Source: an uncultured Ruminococcus sp. (GTDB lineage: Bacteria; Bacillota; Clostridia; Oscillospirales; CAG-272). Taken from it: 26,456 nt of DNA. The notes beneath the pieces are model-generated. The model was not told the DNA's origin, searched no databases, and saw only the letters and a program-made list of their open reading frames with translations. Numbering within the stretch: position 1 is the first letter of the stretch; the number at the start of each line of letters is the position of its first letter. The DNA lies in NCBI GenBank assembly GCA_902783755.1, contig CACZSC010000098.1:1-26456 (forward strand), given 5' to 3'. Below, one piece after another: positions 14,981 through 23,272 of this stretch. The translations under genes were made by a program, and so were the position numbers.

Positions 14981-16018
14981 ATGGAACTGCAGCCTTTGAG
15001 ACTGGGGGCCGCATATCACGGCAACCGTATGCTTCATCATGCGCAGGAGGACCTGCGCGATATAATGAACCACGGCATGGACATAGTAGTCCATATGCTT
15101 TCGCACACCGACTGGGACAGACACCTTGAAAGAATGAAGGATATGATCAGGCTTTCTGAAGATATCGGGCTTGAGTCATGGATAGACAACTGGGGGCTCG
15201 GCGGCCCTCCCGGAGACAAGTCGTTTTTCCTCGCATACCATCCTGAAGCCCATCAGATCCTCTCCAACGGCGAGACCGACCCCGTGCGAGCATGCCTGAA
15301 TGCCGACAGTTTCCGCGCCTTCACCAGGGAATGGATAGACGCGGTCGGATATATCGGAGGCAAGACCATATTCTGGGACGAGCCCCATCTTCCGGTCCGT
15401 CCGGACGGTACGTACGCATGTGCCTGCCCTGTATGCAGGCAGAAGTTCTCCGAGCGTTACGGATACGAGATGCCCGAGAAGATGAATGCGGACGTGTACA
15501 GGTTCCGTCTGGACACCCTGGCTTCGTATTTCACGGAAGTCACTGACTACAGCGCATCAAAGGGAATAAAGAACACAGTGTGCGTCGCGCCGGATCCCAA
15601 GACCGGATTTGACCCGGACCCTCTGGGAAGCATATGCGGAGCCGAGAATCTCGGGAACATAGGCACCGACCCCTACTGGATAGGATACAAGGACGTGGAT
15701 CCGTACCAGTTCGTATATGAGAATACAAAAAAGAGCCTTGAGCTCTCCGATCATTTCCACAAGGATCACAACATCTGGATCCAGGCTTACGGCATCCCGC
15801 TGGACCGTGAGGACGAGATAATCGAAGCCTGCGAAGCTGCCTACGACGCGGGGGCCAGGACCATTCTGGCCTGGGGATACTACGGAAGTGAATCCAACAC
15901 CTACGCTGCAAGAAATCCGGAAAAGACATGGAACAGGGTCTGCGAAGGGTTCAGAAGGATCCGCGACCTTGAGCATGACCGCATACTTGCAGAAAAAAGA
16001 GCAAGATATGCAAAATAG
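14981..16018 (+). CDS. Uncharacterised glycosidase-like TIM-barrel protein
   Basis: I do not recognise a named family for this 345-residue soluble protein, which has no signal peptide or membrane segment. The layout suggests a TIM barrel of the glycoside hydrolase clan A type. There are alternating strand-helix blocks, a strand ending in KTIFWDEPHL (128-137) whose E134 resembles a clan A acid/base glutamate, and then a CACPVCRQKFSERYG segment (147-161). The pattern CxCPxCxxxF..RYG is common in uncharacterised glycosidase-like proteins. Later strand ends are GTDPYW (228-233), IWIQAYG (265-271) and ILAWGYYGSESN (295-306). The ATG at 14981 has GGAGGAG at 14972-14978. It is a single-gene unit with its own promoter and a strong terminator. 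The enzymatic role and catalytic assignment are inference; a non-catalytic or sugar-binding role is possible. Confidence 0.6.
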   Translation: MELQPLRLGAAYHGNRMLHHAQEDLRDIMNHGMDIVVHMLSHTDWDRHLERMKDMIRLSEDIGLESWIDNWGLGGPPGDKSFFLAYHPEAHQILSNGETDPVRACLNADSFRAFTREWIDAVGYIGGKTIFWDEPHLPVRPDGTYACACPVCRQKFSERYGYEMPEKMNADVYRFRLDTLASYFTEVTDYSASKGIKNTVCVAPDPKTGFDPDPLGSICGAENLGNIGTDPYWIGYKDVDPYQFVYENTKKSLELSDHFHKDHNIWIQAYGIPLDREDEIIEACEAAYDAGARTILAWGYYGSESNTYAARNPEKTWNRVCEGFRRIRDLEHDRILAEKRARYAK

Positions 16019-16027
16019 CTATTAGTC

Positions 16028-16071
16028 AAAAAAGCGTATGACGGCCGTCTTGGCGATCATACGCTTTTTTT
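16028..16071. terminator. Bidirectional intrinsic terminator
   Basis: A 14-base perfect inverted repeat, AAAAAAGCGTATGA (16028-16041) and TCATACGCTTTTTT (16057-16070), provides a T-tract in either direction. It lies between the rightward TIM-barrel gene (stop at 16018) and the leftward udk gene (stop at 16077), and so can end both transcripts. Confidence 0.9.
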
Positions 16072-16076
16072 GTCTC

Positions 16077-16694
16077 TTACTGTCTGTTCTTCAGGGCGGA
16101 TTCGATCTTTACCTTTATCATATCGAAGGCCACATCGTTCTTTCCGCTGTTTATCACGATATCTGCGATGGCCTTGGTTGGCTCCACGTAGATGTAGTGC
16201 ATGGGCTTGACCGTCGAGAGATACTGTTTCGCGATCCCCTCGACATCACGGCCTCTTTCCTTCACGTCCCGGATCACGCGCCTCAGGATCCTCTCGTCGG
16301 CGTCCGCCTCGACGTATATCTTTATATCCAGCAGTTTCCGGAGCTCCTCGTTCTGGAGCACCATGATCCCCTCGACTATGACCACTTCCGCCGGATTGAT
16401 CGTGATGGTCCTGTCCGTCCTGTTGTGGATGGAGTAGTCGTATACCGGGCATTCGATTGGTTTCCCGCTCTTGAGCTGTTTCAGGTGCTCGATGAACAGA
16501 TCTGTCTCAAAAGCGTCTGGGTGGTCGTAATTGATCTCTTTCCTTTTTTCGAACGGCAGGTCGTCATGGGCCCTGTAGTAGTTGTCATAATATACGACTG
16601 CGACCTTGTCGCCGAACTCTTCCTTGATCCTGTTGGTGAATGTGGACTTGCCGGACCCTGTCCCGCCGGCAACGCCTATGACGATGCATCCCAT
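16077..16694 (-). CDS. udk: Uridine kinase
   Basis: Uridine/cytidine kinase of the pyrimidine salvage pathway, phosphorylating uridine or cytidine to UMP or CMP with ATP or GTP. The 205-residue length is typical. The P-loop GGTGSGKST is at 10-18, followed by VVYYDNYY (33-40, catalytic D37), NYDHPDAFE (55-63), PVYDYSIHNR (83-92, nucleoside binding) and VVIVEGIMVL near 103-112. The ATG at 16694 has only a weak GGGGG-type ribosome binding site. It is a one-gene unit with its own promoter at 16765-16793 and the shared terminator on its 3' side. Confidence 0.95.
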   Translation of the reverse strand: MGCIVIGVAGGTGSGKSTFTNRIKEEFGDKVAVVYYDNYYRAHDDLPFEKRKEINYDHPDAFETDLFIEHLKQLKSGKPIECPVYDYSIHNRTDRTITINPAEVVIVEGIMVLQNEELRKLLDIKIYVEADADERILRRVIRDVKERGRDVEGIAKQYLSTVKPMHYIYVEPTKAIADIVINSGKNDVAFDMIKVKIESALKNRQ

Positions 16695-16764
16695 ACTATG
16701 GCCCCCGTTCCGCAGTTCTGCTCAGTTGTTTCTTCAGGAAACAGCGTATCCTGTTACCGTTTTC

Positions 16765-16793
16765 ATTATACATTTCGCACCGCGGAAAATCAA
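16765..16793 (-). promoter_or_regulatory. Promoter for udk
   Basis: On the minus strand, TTGATT (16788-16793) and TATAAT (16765-16770) are 17 bases apart, about 70 bases upstream of the udk start. The 112 bases between it and the pheS promoter show no gene or clear structure. Confidence 0.7.
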
Positions 16794-16905
16794 CAATCGG
16801 GGCCGAACACCTGAAGAAAAACCCTTCCCGTCTGCTGTTTTTCATGTCAAGGCGGAAATGGTATGGTTTTTATGCATATTAAGGAAGGATTTTTCACGGT
16901 ATCGC

Positions 16906-16934
16906 TTGAAAATGAGACGTCCGGGTGCTACAAT
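16906..16934 (+). promoter_or_regulatory. Promoter for the pheS T-box transcript
   Basis: TTGAAA (16906-16911) and TACAAT (16929-16934) have a 17-base spacer, placing the transcription start near 16941, at the front of the T-box leader. Confidence 0.75.
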
Positions 16935-16940
16935 ATTGGG

Positions 16941-17192
16941 GTGATATAGAAACGCTGTGAGAAAGAGTGCCTGATGCCCGGTCGGCATCCAGAGAGCGGA
17001 GACGGCAGCTGAGAGTCCCCGCTGCAGACTGTTCAGGCTTTCGCTTTCAAGAGGAGTTATCCGAAAGCGGGCAGGGTGAACCGGAGTAGCCCCGCACGTA
17101 AGGGCGCGTTAAGCCCTCCAGAGTGCCGCGCCATGCGCGGAATTTGGGTGGTACCGCGGTCCCAGCCGTCCCTTGTCTCAAGGGATTTTTTT
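16941..17192 (+). promoter_or_regulatory. T-box riboswitch (phenylalanine) upstream of pheS
   Basis: A leader RNA that senses uncharged tRNA-Phe and switches transcription on. The hallmark T-box TGGGTGGTACCGCGG is at 17145-17159. Stem I elements AAAGAG and AGAGAG are in place, near 16962-16967 and 16991-16996. A UUC phenylalanine codon at 17032-17034, followed by A and lying on the descending arm of Stem I, is the best specifier candidate; UUC also occurs nearby at 17040 and 17046. The leader ends in a terminator at 17169-17192. Assignment to tRNA-Phe also rests on the downstream pheST. The exact folding was not computed. Confidence 0.92.
17169..17192 (+). terminator. T-box leader terminator
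   Basis: TCCCTTG (17169-17175) and CAAGGGA (17179-17185) form a seven-pair stem with a TCT loop and a run of seven T. It begins nine bases after the T-box sequence and is the competing structure to the antiterminator. Confidence 0.85.
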
Positions 17193-17234
17193 AATTCAAA
17201 TTTGTTTATCAAACCGAAAGGATTTAGCAGATCA

Positions 17235-18248
17235 ATGAGAGAAATACTGGAAAAGATCAGATCCGAAGCTCTCAGGGCCCTGTCGGAAAGCGACGCCCAG
17301 ATCGAGGATCTGAGGATCAAGTACCTCGGCAAGAAAGGGGAACTCACCGCAGTTCTCAGAGGTATGGGAGCCCTGTCGTCAGAAGAGCGTCCCGTAATCG
17401 GCCAGCTGGCCAATGAAGTCAGAGCCTCCATCGAAAAGAAGATAGAGGAGCTGTCACAGTTCGCGAAGAAAAAGGAGCTGGAGCAGAGACTGATATCCGA
17501 AAAACTGGATGTCACGCTTCCGGGGACCAAAGTGCCCGTAGGACACCCGCATCCCCTGTCCCTTGTCCAGAAGCAGCTTGAGGACATCTTCCTCGGGATG
17601 GGATATACCATCGTGGACGGTCCGGAAGTAGAATACGACTATTACAACTTCCAGGCCCTGAACATTCCGAAGGACCATCCTGCAAGGGATACCCAGGACA
17701 CGTTCTATATAACCGAGAACATCCTTCTCAGGTCACAGACCTCTCCGGTACAGGCCAGGGTCATGGAAAAGACCCAGCCTCCGATCAGGATCATATCCCC
17801 CGGACGGGTCTACAGGTCCGACGCCGTGGATGCCACCCACTCTCCCCTGTTCCACCAGCTTGAAGGTCTCGTGATAGACAAAAACGTCACCATGGGAGAC
17901 CTTAAGGGAACGCTCGAGCTGTTCGCGAAGCGCATGTTCGGCGAAGATACGAGGATCCGTTTCCGTCCGCACCACTTCCCGTTCACCGAACCTTCTGCTG
18001 AAGTCGACGTTTCCTGCTTCATGTGCGGGGGCGAAGGCTGCAGGTTCTGCAAGAACGAAGGCTGGATCGAGATCCTGGGCGCAGGCATGGTACACCCCAA
18101 TGTCCTGAGGAACTGCAGCATAGATCCCGAGGTCTACAGCGGCTTCGCCTTCGGCCTCGGCATAGAGAGGATCGCCGTTCTCAAGTACCATATCGACGAT
18201 ATGCGTCTGCTTTACGAAAACGACATCCGCTTCCTCAATCAGTTCTGA
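17235..18248 (+). CDS. pheS: Phenylalanyl-tRNA synthetase alpha subunit
   Basis: Catalytic subunit of the heterotetrameric class II enzyme that charges tRNA-Phe. The 337-residue protein starts with the tRNA-binding coiled coil (about 1-85) and then the catalytic core: HPARDTQDTFY at 148-158, motif 2 region RVYRSDAVDATHSP at 191-204 with HQLEG at 207-211, a four-cysteine insert CFMCGGEGCRFC at 261-272 (C261, C264, C269, C272, common in Bacillota), and motif 3 GLGIERIAVL at 307-316. The ATG at 17235 has GAAAGGA at 17216-17222. The frame is open further upstream through the T-box, but that part is not protein. The pheT gene follows 18 bases later. Confidence 0.97.
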   Translation: MREILEKIRSEALRALSESDAQIEDLRIKYLGKKGELTAVLRGMGALSSEERPVIGQLANEVRASIEKKIEELSQFAKKKELEQRLISEKLDVTLPGTKVPVGHPHPLSLVQKQLEDIFLGMGYTIVDGPEVEYDYYNFQALNIPKDHPARDTQDTFYITENILLRSQTSPVQARVMEKTQPPIRIISPGRVYRSDAVDATHSPLFHQLEGLVIDKNVTMGDLKGTLELFAKRMFGEDTRIRFRPHHFPFTEPSAEVDVSCFMCGGEGCRFCKNEGWIEILGAGMVHPNVLRNCSIDPEVYSGFAFGLGIERIAVLKYHIDDMRLLYENDIRFLNQF

Positions 18249-18266
18249 GAAAAGGGGGAAAGAGAA

Positions 18267-20672
18267 ATGAAACTGTCAATGAACTGGCTGGCTGATTATA
18301 CAGACGTCAGCGATGTGAAAATAAAGGACTACTGCGACGCGATGACAATGTCCGGATCCAAGGTGGAGGAATATGAGGAACTTGATTCCGATGTCTCCAA
18401 CGTGGTGTGCGGGCGCATACTCAGCATCGCGCAGCATCCGAACGCAGAGAGGCTCGTGATCTGCCAGGTGGATGCAGGCAAGGAGGCTCCCATCCAGATC
18501 ATCACCGCTGCCACCAACGTATTCGAGGGAGCTCTTGTCCCCGTGGCGCTTGACGGCGCGCACCTGCACGGTGACATAAAGATCAAGAAAAGCAAGCTCC
18601 GCGGCGAGGAATCCGACGGCATGTTCTGCTCCATAGCCGAACTTGGCCTCACCCTGCATGACATGCCCGGTGCCGTCGAGGACGGCATCCTGATCCTCGG
18701 CGACGTGGGACTGGGTGACACTGTCCCCGGTTCCGACATGAGAAAAGTCCTGGGGCTGGGCGATACGGTAGTCGAGTTCGAGATCACCTCGAACCGTCCA
18801 GACTGCCTGTCCGTGATTGGACTGGCAAGGGAATCCGCGGTAACATTCGGAAAAAGATTCGACTTCACGCCGGCGAAAGAGCCTGCGGCAAAACCCGATC
18901 CTGACAGCATAGGCAATTACCTCTCCGTGAAGATCTCGAACCCGGACAAGTGCTACAGATACTCCGCAAGAGTCGTCAAGAACGTAAAGATCGGTCCTTC
19001 CCCGCTGTGGATGAGGATGCGCCTCAGGGCATCCGGTGTTAGACCGATCAACAATATCGTCGATATAACCAATTACGTGATGCTGGAATACGGCCAGCCG
19101 ATGCACGCATTCGACTACAAATGCCTCAGCGGTTCCGCCATTAACGTCAGATCCGCTGAAGAGGGCGAGACCTTCGTCTCCCTTGACAGCATAAGCCATA
19201 CTCTCGACTCGTCGATGCTGGTCATCGCGGACGCGCAGAAAGCGGTGGCCCTGGCCGGTGTCATGGGCGGTGAGAACAGCGAGATAACGGACGACACCGC
19301 GACAGTGGTTTTCGAGTCCGCCACGTTCCACCCCGGAAACGTCAGGGTGTCGGCAAAGAAGCTTGGCATGAGGACAGAGTCCTCGTCCAGATTCGAAAAG
19401 GGACTGGATTCCGAGAACACCATGCCTGCTCTTAACAGGGCATGCGAGCTGGTGGAGCTGCTCGGCGCCGGAGAGGTGGTAAACGGGACCATCGATGTCT
19501 ATCCGAGAAAGAAAGAGACCGTCACCCTGCCTCTGGACGCCGGTGTGATCAATTCGTTCCTGGGACTGGATCTCACACAGTCGGAGATGGCCGGTATAAT
19601 GAGAAAACTCGAATTCGGCGTTTCAGAAGACGAAAAGGCCATCACTGTCCCGTCCTTCAGGGACGACGTCAGATGCATGAACGACGTGGCCGAGGAAGTG
19701 CTCAGGATGTACGGATATGACAAGATCACATCTACTCTTTCCGGCTCTTCATCTCCCACGATCGGCACGAGGACAGAGCGCCAGAATTTCGATCTCAACG
19801 TGCGCTCCATGCTGGAAGGCATGGGCATCAATGAAGTACAGACCTTCTCCTTCATAAGCCCGTCATGGTACGATAAGATCAGGCTGGCCGCGGATGATGA
19901 AAGAAGGAAGAGCGTCGTGATATCAAATCCTCTCGGCGAGGATACGTCCGTCATGCGAACCACGATGATCCCTTCGATGCTCAAAGTCCTTTCGGACAAC
20001 TTCAGCATGAAGAACACATCGGTGTTCGTATTCGACCTTGCAAAGGTATACATCCCGAAGAACAGGGACGAACTTCCCGACGAGCCCGCAAGGCTGGCTG
20101 TCGGATTCATCGGCAAGGACGGTTTCTACAGGATGAAGGGATACATCGAGGCCCTGCTGAAAATCGCGGGGATCGAAAGCGCTGCTTTCCGCTCCCTGAC
20201 TGACGAGCCCACGTTCCATCCGGGCAGATGCGCTGAGATCACCGTCAGCGGAAAGCGTCTCGGACTGTTCGGCGAGATCCATCCGGAAGTAGCCGAAACA
20301 TACGGGATCTCCCCCGCCGCCTACGTGGCCGAGATCGATGAGGACCTGCTGTTCGAGGAAAGACGCAAGGTGGTCGAGTACAGGCAGATCCCGAAGCACC
20401 CGGCAGTCGAGAGAGACTTCTCCTTCGTATGCGACGAAGATGTGGAAGCCGCATCCATAGCAAAAGTCATAAAGAGTTCCAGCAAGCTGGTGGAAAGCGT
20501 CGAGCTGTTCGACGTGTACCGTGGCCCGCAGATCGGCGAGCATAAGAAGAGCATGTCCTACAGCGTGATGCTCAGAGGTAAGGATCACACCCTGAACGAT
20601 GAAGAGGCAAACGGCGCGGTGAAGTCCATACTCGCAAACCTTGAAAAGGAACTCAACATCAAACTGAGATGA
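18267..20672 (+). CDS. pheT: Phenylalanyl-tRNA synthetase beta subunit
   Basis: Non-catalytic but essential partner of PheS; it binds tRNA and edits mischarged Tyr-tRNA-Phe. The 801-residue protein has the standard bacterial layout: the EMAP-like tRNA-binding domain (about 45-150, with GRILSIAQHPNAERL at 49-63), the B3/B4 editing region (about 210-390, with VDITNYVMLEYGQPMHAFD at 265-283 and ESSSRFEKGLD at 371-381), the B5 domain (about 400-475), a degenerate synthetase core, and a C-terminal ferredoxin-fold anticodon-binding domain (about 710-801). A purine-rich ribosome binding site precedes the ATG at 18267. It shares the T-box transcript with pheS. Confidence 0.97.
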   Translation: MKLSMNWLADYTDVSDVKIKDYCDAMTMSGSKVEEYEELDSDVSNVVCGRILSIAQHPNAERLVICQVDAGKEAPIQIITAATNVFEGALVPVALDGAHLHGDIKIKKSKLRGEESDGMFCSIAELGLTLHDMPGAVEDGILILGDVGLGDTVPGSDMRKVLGLGDTVVEFEITSNRPDCLSVIGLARESAVTFGKRFDFTPAKEPAAKPDPDSIGNYLSVKISNPDKCYRYSARVVKNVKIGPSPLWMRMRLRASGVRPINNIVDITNYVMLEYGQPMHAFDYKCLSGSAINVRSAEEGETFVSLDSISHTLDSSMLVIADAQKAVALAGVMGGENSEITDDTATVVFESATFHPGNVRVSAKKLGMRTESSSRFEKGLDSENTMPALNRACELVELLGAGEVVNGTIDVYPRKKETVTLPLDAGVINSFLGLDLTQSEMAGIMRKLEFGVSEDEKAITVPSFRDDVRCMNDVAEEVLRMYGYDKITSTLSGSSSPTIGTRTERQNFDLNVRSMLEGMGINEVQTFSFISPSWYDKIRLAADDERRKSVVISNPLGEDTSVMRTTMIPSMLKVLSDNFSMKNTSVFVFDLAKVYIPKNRDELPDEPARLAVGFIGKDGFYRMKGYIEALLKIAGIESAAFRSLTDEPTFHPGRCAEITVSGKRLGLFGEIHPEVAETYGISPAAYVAEIDEDLLFEERRKVVEYRQIPKHPAVERDFSFVCDEDVEAASIAKVIKSSSKLVESVELFDVYRGPQIGEHKKSMSYSVMLRGKDHTLNDEEANGAVKSILANLEKELNIKLR

Positions 20673-20707
20673 AGAAAACAAAAATAAAAAAGAGAAAGGA
20701 AACCAAG

Positions 20708-21280
20708 ATGAGAACAACGTATCCTATCGAAATCGCAGGCCTTCACAGAGAACTTCCGATCTGCAAACTGACAGATGACCTTGCCATAGCCGGTTTCGTG
20801 ATCTTCGGTGACCCCGAGATCTGCACGGCTGCAGCAGACGCACTCCTGAAGCTGGCGCCCGAGTACGATTACATAATCACCGCCGAATCCAAGGGTATCC
20901 CCCTGGCCCATGAAATGGCCCGTCTCGCAGGCAATCAGAAGTACTTCGTCATAAGGAAAAAAGAAAAAGCCTACATGAAGGAAGTATTCGAAGTCAAGGT
21001 GCATTCCATCACCACAAAAGGCGTCCAGAGCCTGTTCCTTGACGGCGCGGATGCTAAAATGATCAAAGGATCAAGAATGCTCATCGTGGACGACGTCATC
21101 TCGACCGGTGAGTCTCTCCGGGCCATTGAGGAACTGGTGCAGGCCGCAGGCGGCATCATCGTCGGGAAGATGACGATCCTCGCCGAAGGCGATGCCCAGA
21201 CGAGAGACGACATAGTATACCTTCAGAAGCTTCCCCTTTTCACAGCTGACGGAGAAGTGCTCGAAGGCACCCTTCATTAA
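20708..21280 (+). CDS. Type I phosphoribosyltransferase family protein (purine salvage-like)
   Basis: A 190-residue protein with the PRPP-binding loop LIVDDVISTGES at 125-136, a preceding AESKGIPLAHEMARLAG block (59-75) and an IRKKEKAY segment (82-89), the layout of adenine/xanthine phosphoribosyltransferases. It most likely converts a purine base plus PRPP to the nucleotide, but the base cannot be read by eye and a regulatory PRPP-binding role is possible. I chose the ATG at 20708, seven bases after AAAGGA at 20695-20700. A start at 20669 that overlaps the pheT stop (ATGA) would add a lysine-rich 13-residue leader without a proper binding site. The gene lies 35 bases after pheT and probably shares its T-box-controlled transcript. 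Confidence 0.82.
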   Translation: MRTTYPIEIAGLHRELPICKLTDDLAIAGFVIFGDPEICTAAADALLKLAPEYDYIITAESKGIPLAHEMARLAGNQKYFVIRKKEKAYMKEVFEVKVHSITTKGVQSLFLDGADAKMIKGSRMLIVDDVISTGESLRAIEELVQAAGGIIVGKMTILAEGDAQTRDDIVYLQKLPLFTADGEVLEGTLH

Positions 21281-21288
21281 GAAACCCG

Positions 21289-21316
21289 GCCGTGTTCATG
21301 CACGGCTTGAGTTTTT
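21289..21316 (+). terminator. Possible terminator before htpG
   Basis: GCCGTG (21289-21294) and CACGGC (21301-21306) form a six-pair stem with a TTCATG loop. A T-run (21312-21316) follows after the five bases TTGAG. The displaced T-tract makes it a moderate candidate for the end of the pheST transcript. Confidence 0.5.
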
Positions 21317-21342
21317 GTGCAACTCTTAACAATATATATAAT
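21315..21342 (+). promoter_or_regulatory. Possible promoter for htpG
   Basis: A perfect TATAAT (21337-21342) lies 16 bases after a weak TTGTGC (21315-21320), 36 bases before the htpG ATG. No CIRCE heat-shock operator inverted repeat is present. Confidence 0.55.
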
Positions 21343-21378
21343 AGGTCGTTAACCAAGGAAACGGAGATCCGAAAAATC

Positions 21379-23250
21379 ATGGAAGACAACAAGATTCACG
21401 GCGGGATTTCGATAGAACTCGAGCATATATTCCCGATCATCAAGAAATGGCTCTATTCCGAGAAGGAGATATTCCTCCGTGAAATAGTTTCAAACGCGTG
21501 CGACGCAATCACAAAGCTCCGCAGGCTCGTGTCCCTGGGCCAGGCCGGCGGCATCGAACTGGGCGAACAGAAGATAAAGGTGCTCCTGGACGAAAAGGCC
21601 TCCACAATCACGGTCACAGATACCGGTATCGGAATGACCGAAGAGGAACTGCAGAAATACATCTGCCAGATAGCTCTTTCCGGAGCACTGGATTTCATCC
21701 AGAAATACGAAGGCACTGAAGCCGATGTTCAGCAGAACGGCATCATAGGCCATTTCGGTCTGGGATTCTATTCCTCGTTCATGGTAAGCGACACGGTGGA
21801 CATCATCACGAAATCGTATACAGGTGCCCCGGTCATCAAATGGTCATGCACAGACGAAGGCAATTACGAGATAACTCCGGACTATGAGGATGAGGAAGGC
21901 CTGATAGGCAGTTTCGGAACTGCCGTCGTCATGCACATCAACGAGGAAGGCAAGGAATTTCTGAGCTCCTACAGGCTCAGGGACGTCCTGGACAAATACT
22001 GCGCCTTCATGCCTGAGGAGATATACTTCGAGGACCTGAACAAGAAAGAGGAGAAGCCTGAGAAAGGCAAGGAGCCCGAAGCGCCGAAACCCGTCAACGA
22101 TACCCATCCGCTGTGGCTCAAAAACCCCTCCGACTGCACGGAAGACGAATACAAGGATTTCTACAGGAAAGTATTCAGCGACTGGAAGGAACCTCTTTTC
22201 CACATCCATCTGAAAGCTGATTACCCGCTGAATTTCAAAGGGATCCTGTACTTCCCGAGGATCGGAAGCGAATTCGAGAGCCTTGAGGGCCAGGTCAAAC
22301 TCTATTACAACCAGGTTTTCGTGGCAGACAACATCAAGGAAGTGATCCCGGAATACCTTCTGATGCTCAAGGGAGTTCTTGACTGTCCCGAACTGCCTCT
22401 GAACGTTTCAAGAAGCTACCTGCAGAACAGCGGATATGTTTCGAAGATATCCGCCCACATAACAAAGAAAGTGGCCGACAAGCTGAATTCCATGTTCACG
22501 CAGGACAGAAAGAAATACGAAGAGATCTGGCGTGACCTCAAGACTTTCGTGGAATACGGATGCCTCAGGGACCAGAAGTTCTACGACAGAGTCAAGGATA
22601 CCGTACTGCTCGAGCAGACCGGCGGTGAATTCAAGACTGTCGACGAATATCTGGAAGCCGCAAAGGAAAAGCATGAAAACAAGATCTACTACGCGAACGA
22701 CAAGGTCGCTCAGTCCGGATACATAAAGATGTTCAATGACCAGGGCATAGACATCGTGCTTCTGGACAGGATCATTGACTCCCAGTTCATAAACGTGATT
22801 GAGCAGAACAAGGAAGGTGTGAAGTTCATCCGGGTGGATTCCGAGGTGGCCGACGACCTGAAGGGCGACGGCGAGATCAAGGAACTGCCTAAGGTGGCGG
22901 AACTCCTGAAGAAAGTGGCCGGCGAGAAACTGACCGTCAAGTTTGACCGCTTCAAGGACGACACGATCCCGGCGATCCTGAACGTATCCGAGGAAGGCAG
23001 AAGGATGAACGACATGATGGCCATGTACAGGATGGACGGCATGCCCCTGGACGAGACACTCATCATGAACCTTTCATCACCTCTCACAGACAAGCTTTCA
23101 GACGAGATCGAAAGCGGTAACGGGGAGGCTGCCGAGACCATGGCGCGGCAGATCTACAGGCTGGCTGCCCTTTCCCAGAGGCAGCTCTCATCCGAGGAAC
23201 TGGTGGACTTCCTGAAGGACAGCTACCGGATCCTGGGAATGATCAACTAA
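21379..23250 (+). CDS. htpG: Hsp90-family molecular chaperone HtpG
   Basis: ATP-dependent cytosolic chaperone for late client folding. The 623-residue length is normal for bacterial HtpG. The GHKL ATPase domain (about 1-220) shows E35, N39 and D42 in REIVSNACDAITKL, DTGIGMT at 81-87, and the lid glycine motif GHFGLGFYSSF at 124-134. A short charged linker (about 221-240) leads to the middle domain, with HPLWLKNP near 243-250 and the conserved LNVSRSYLQ arginine. The C-terminal dimerisation domain follows. The ATG at 21379 is preceded by AAGGAAACGGAG, with GGAG at 21363-21366; the upstream in-frame extension to 21292 runs through the hairpin and promoter and is not protein-like. The next gene follows after 22 bases, so a shared transcript with the mutase is likely. 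Confidence 0.95.
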   Translation: MEDNKIHGGISIELEHIFPIIKKWLYSEKEIFLREIVSNACDAITKLRRLVSLGQAGGIELGEQKIKVLLDEKASTITVTDTGIGMTEEELQKYICQIALSGALDFIQKYEGTEADVQQNGIIGHFGLGFYSSFMVSDTVDIITKSYTGAPVIKWSCTDEGNYEITPDYEDEEGLIGSFGTAVVMHINEEGKEFLSSYRLRDVLDKYCAFMPEEIYFEDLNKKEEKPEKGKEPEAPKPVNDTHPLWLKNPSDCTEDEYKDFYRKVFSDWKEPLFHIHLKADYPLNFKGILYFPRIGSEFESLEGQVKLYYNQVFVADNIKEVIPEYLLMLKGVLDCPELPLNVSRSYLQNSGYVSKISAHITKKVADKLNSMFTQDRKKYEEIWRDLKTFVEYGCLRDQKFYDRVKDTVLLEQTGGEFKTVDEYLEAAKEKHENKIYYANDKVAQSGYIKMFNDQGIDIVLLDRIIDSQFINVIEQNKEGVKFIRVDSEVADDLKGDGEIKELPKVAELLKKVAGEKLTVKFDRFKDDTIPAILNVSEEGRRMNDMMAMYRMDGMPLDETLIMNLSSPLTDKLSDEIESGNGEAAETMARQIYRLAALSQRQLSSEELVDFLKDSYRILGMIN

Positions 23251-23272
23251 AAACTCAAAAAAGGAGTGCTGT

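Noticed and set aside
18276..19331. 351-codon minus-strand frame opposite pheT
   Set aside because: The sequence is low in recognisable protein character and overlaps a fully conserved pheT.
20669..20707. Earlier start of the phosphoribosyltransferase overlapping the pheT stop
   Set aside because: It would add a lysine-rich leader without a ribosome binding site; AAAGGA sits correctly for 20708. It is not fully excluded.
21281..21378. CIRCE heat-shock operator upstream of htpG
   Set aside because: No TTAGCACTC-type inverted repeat is present.
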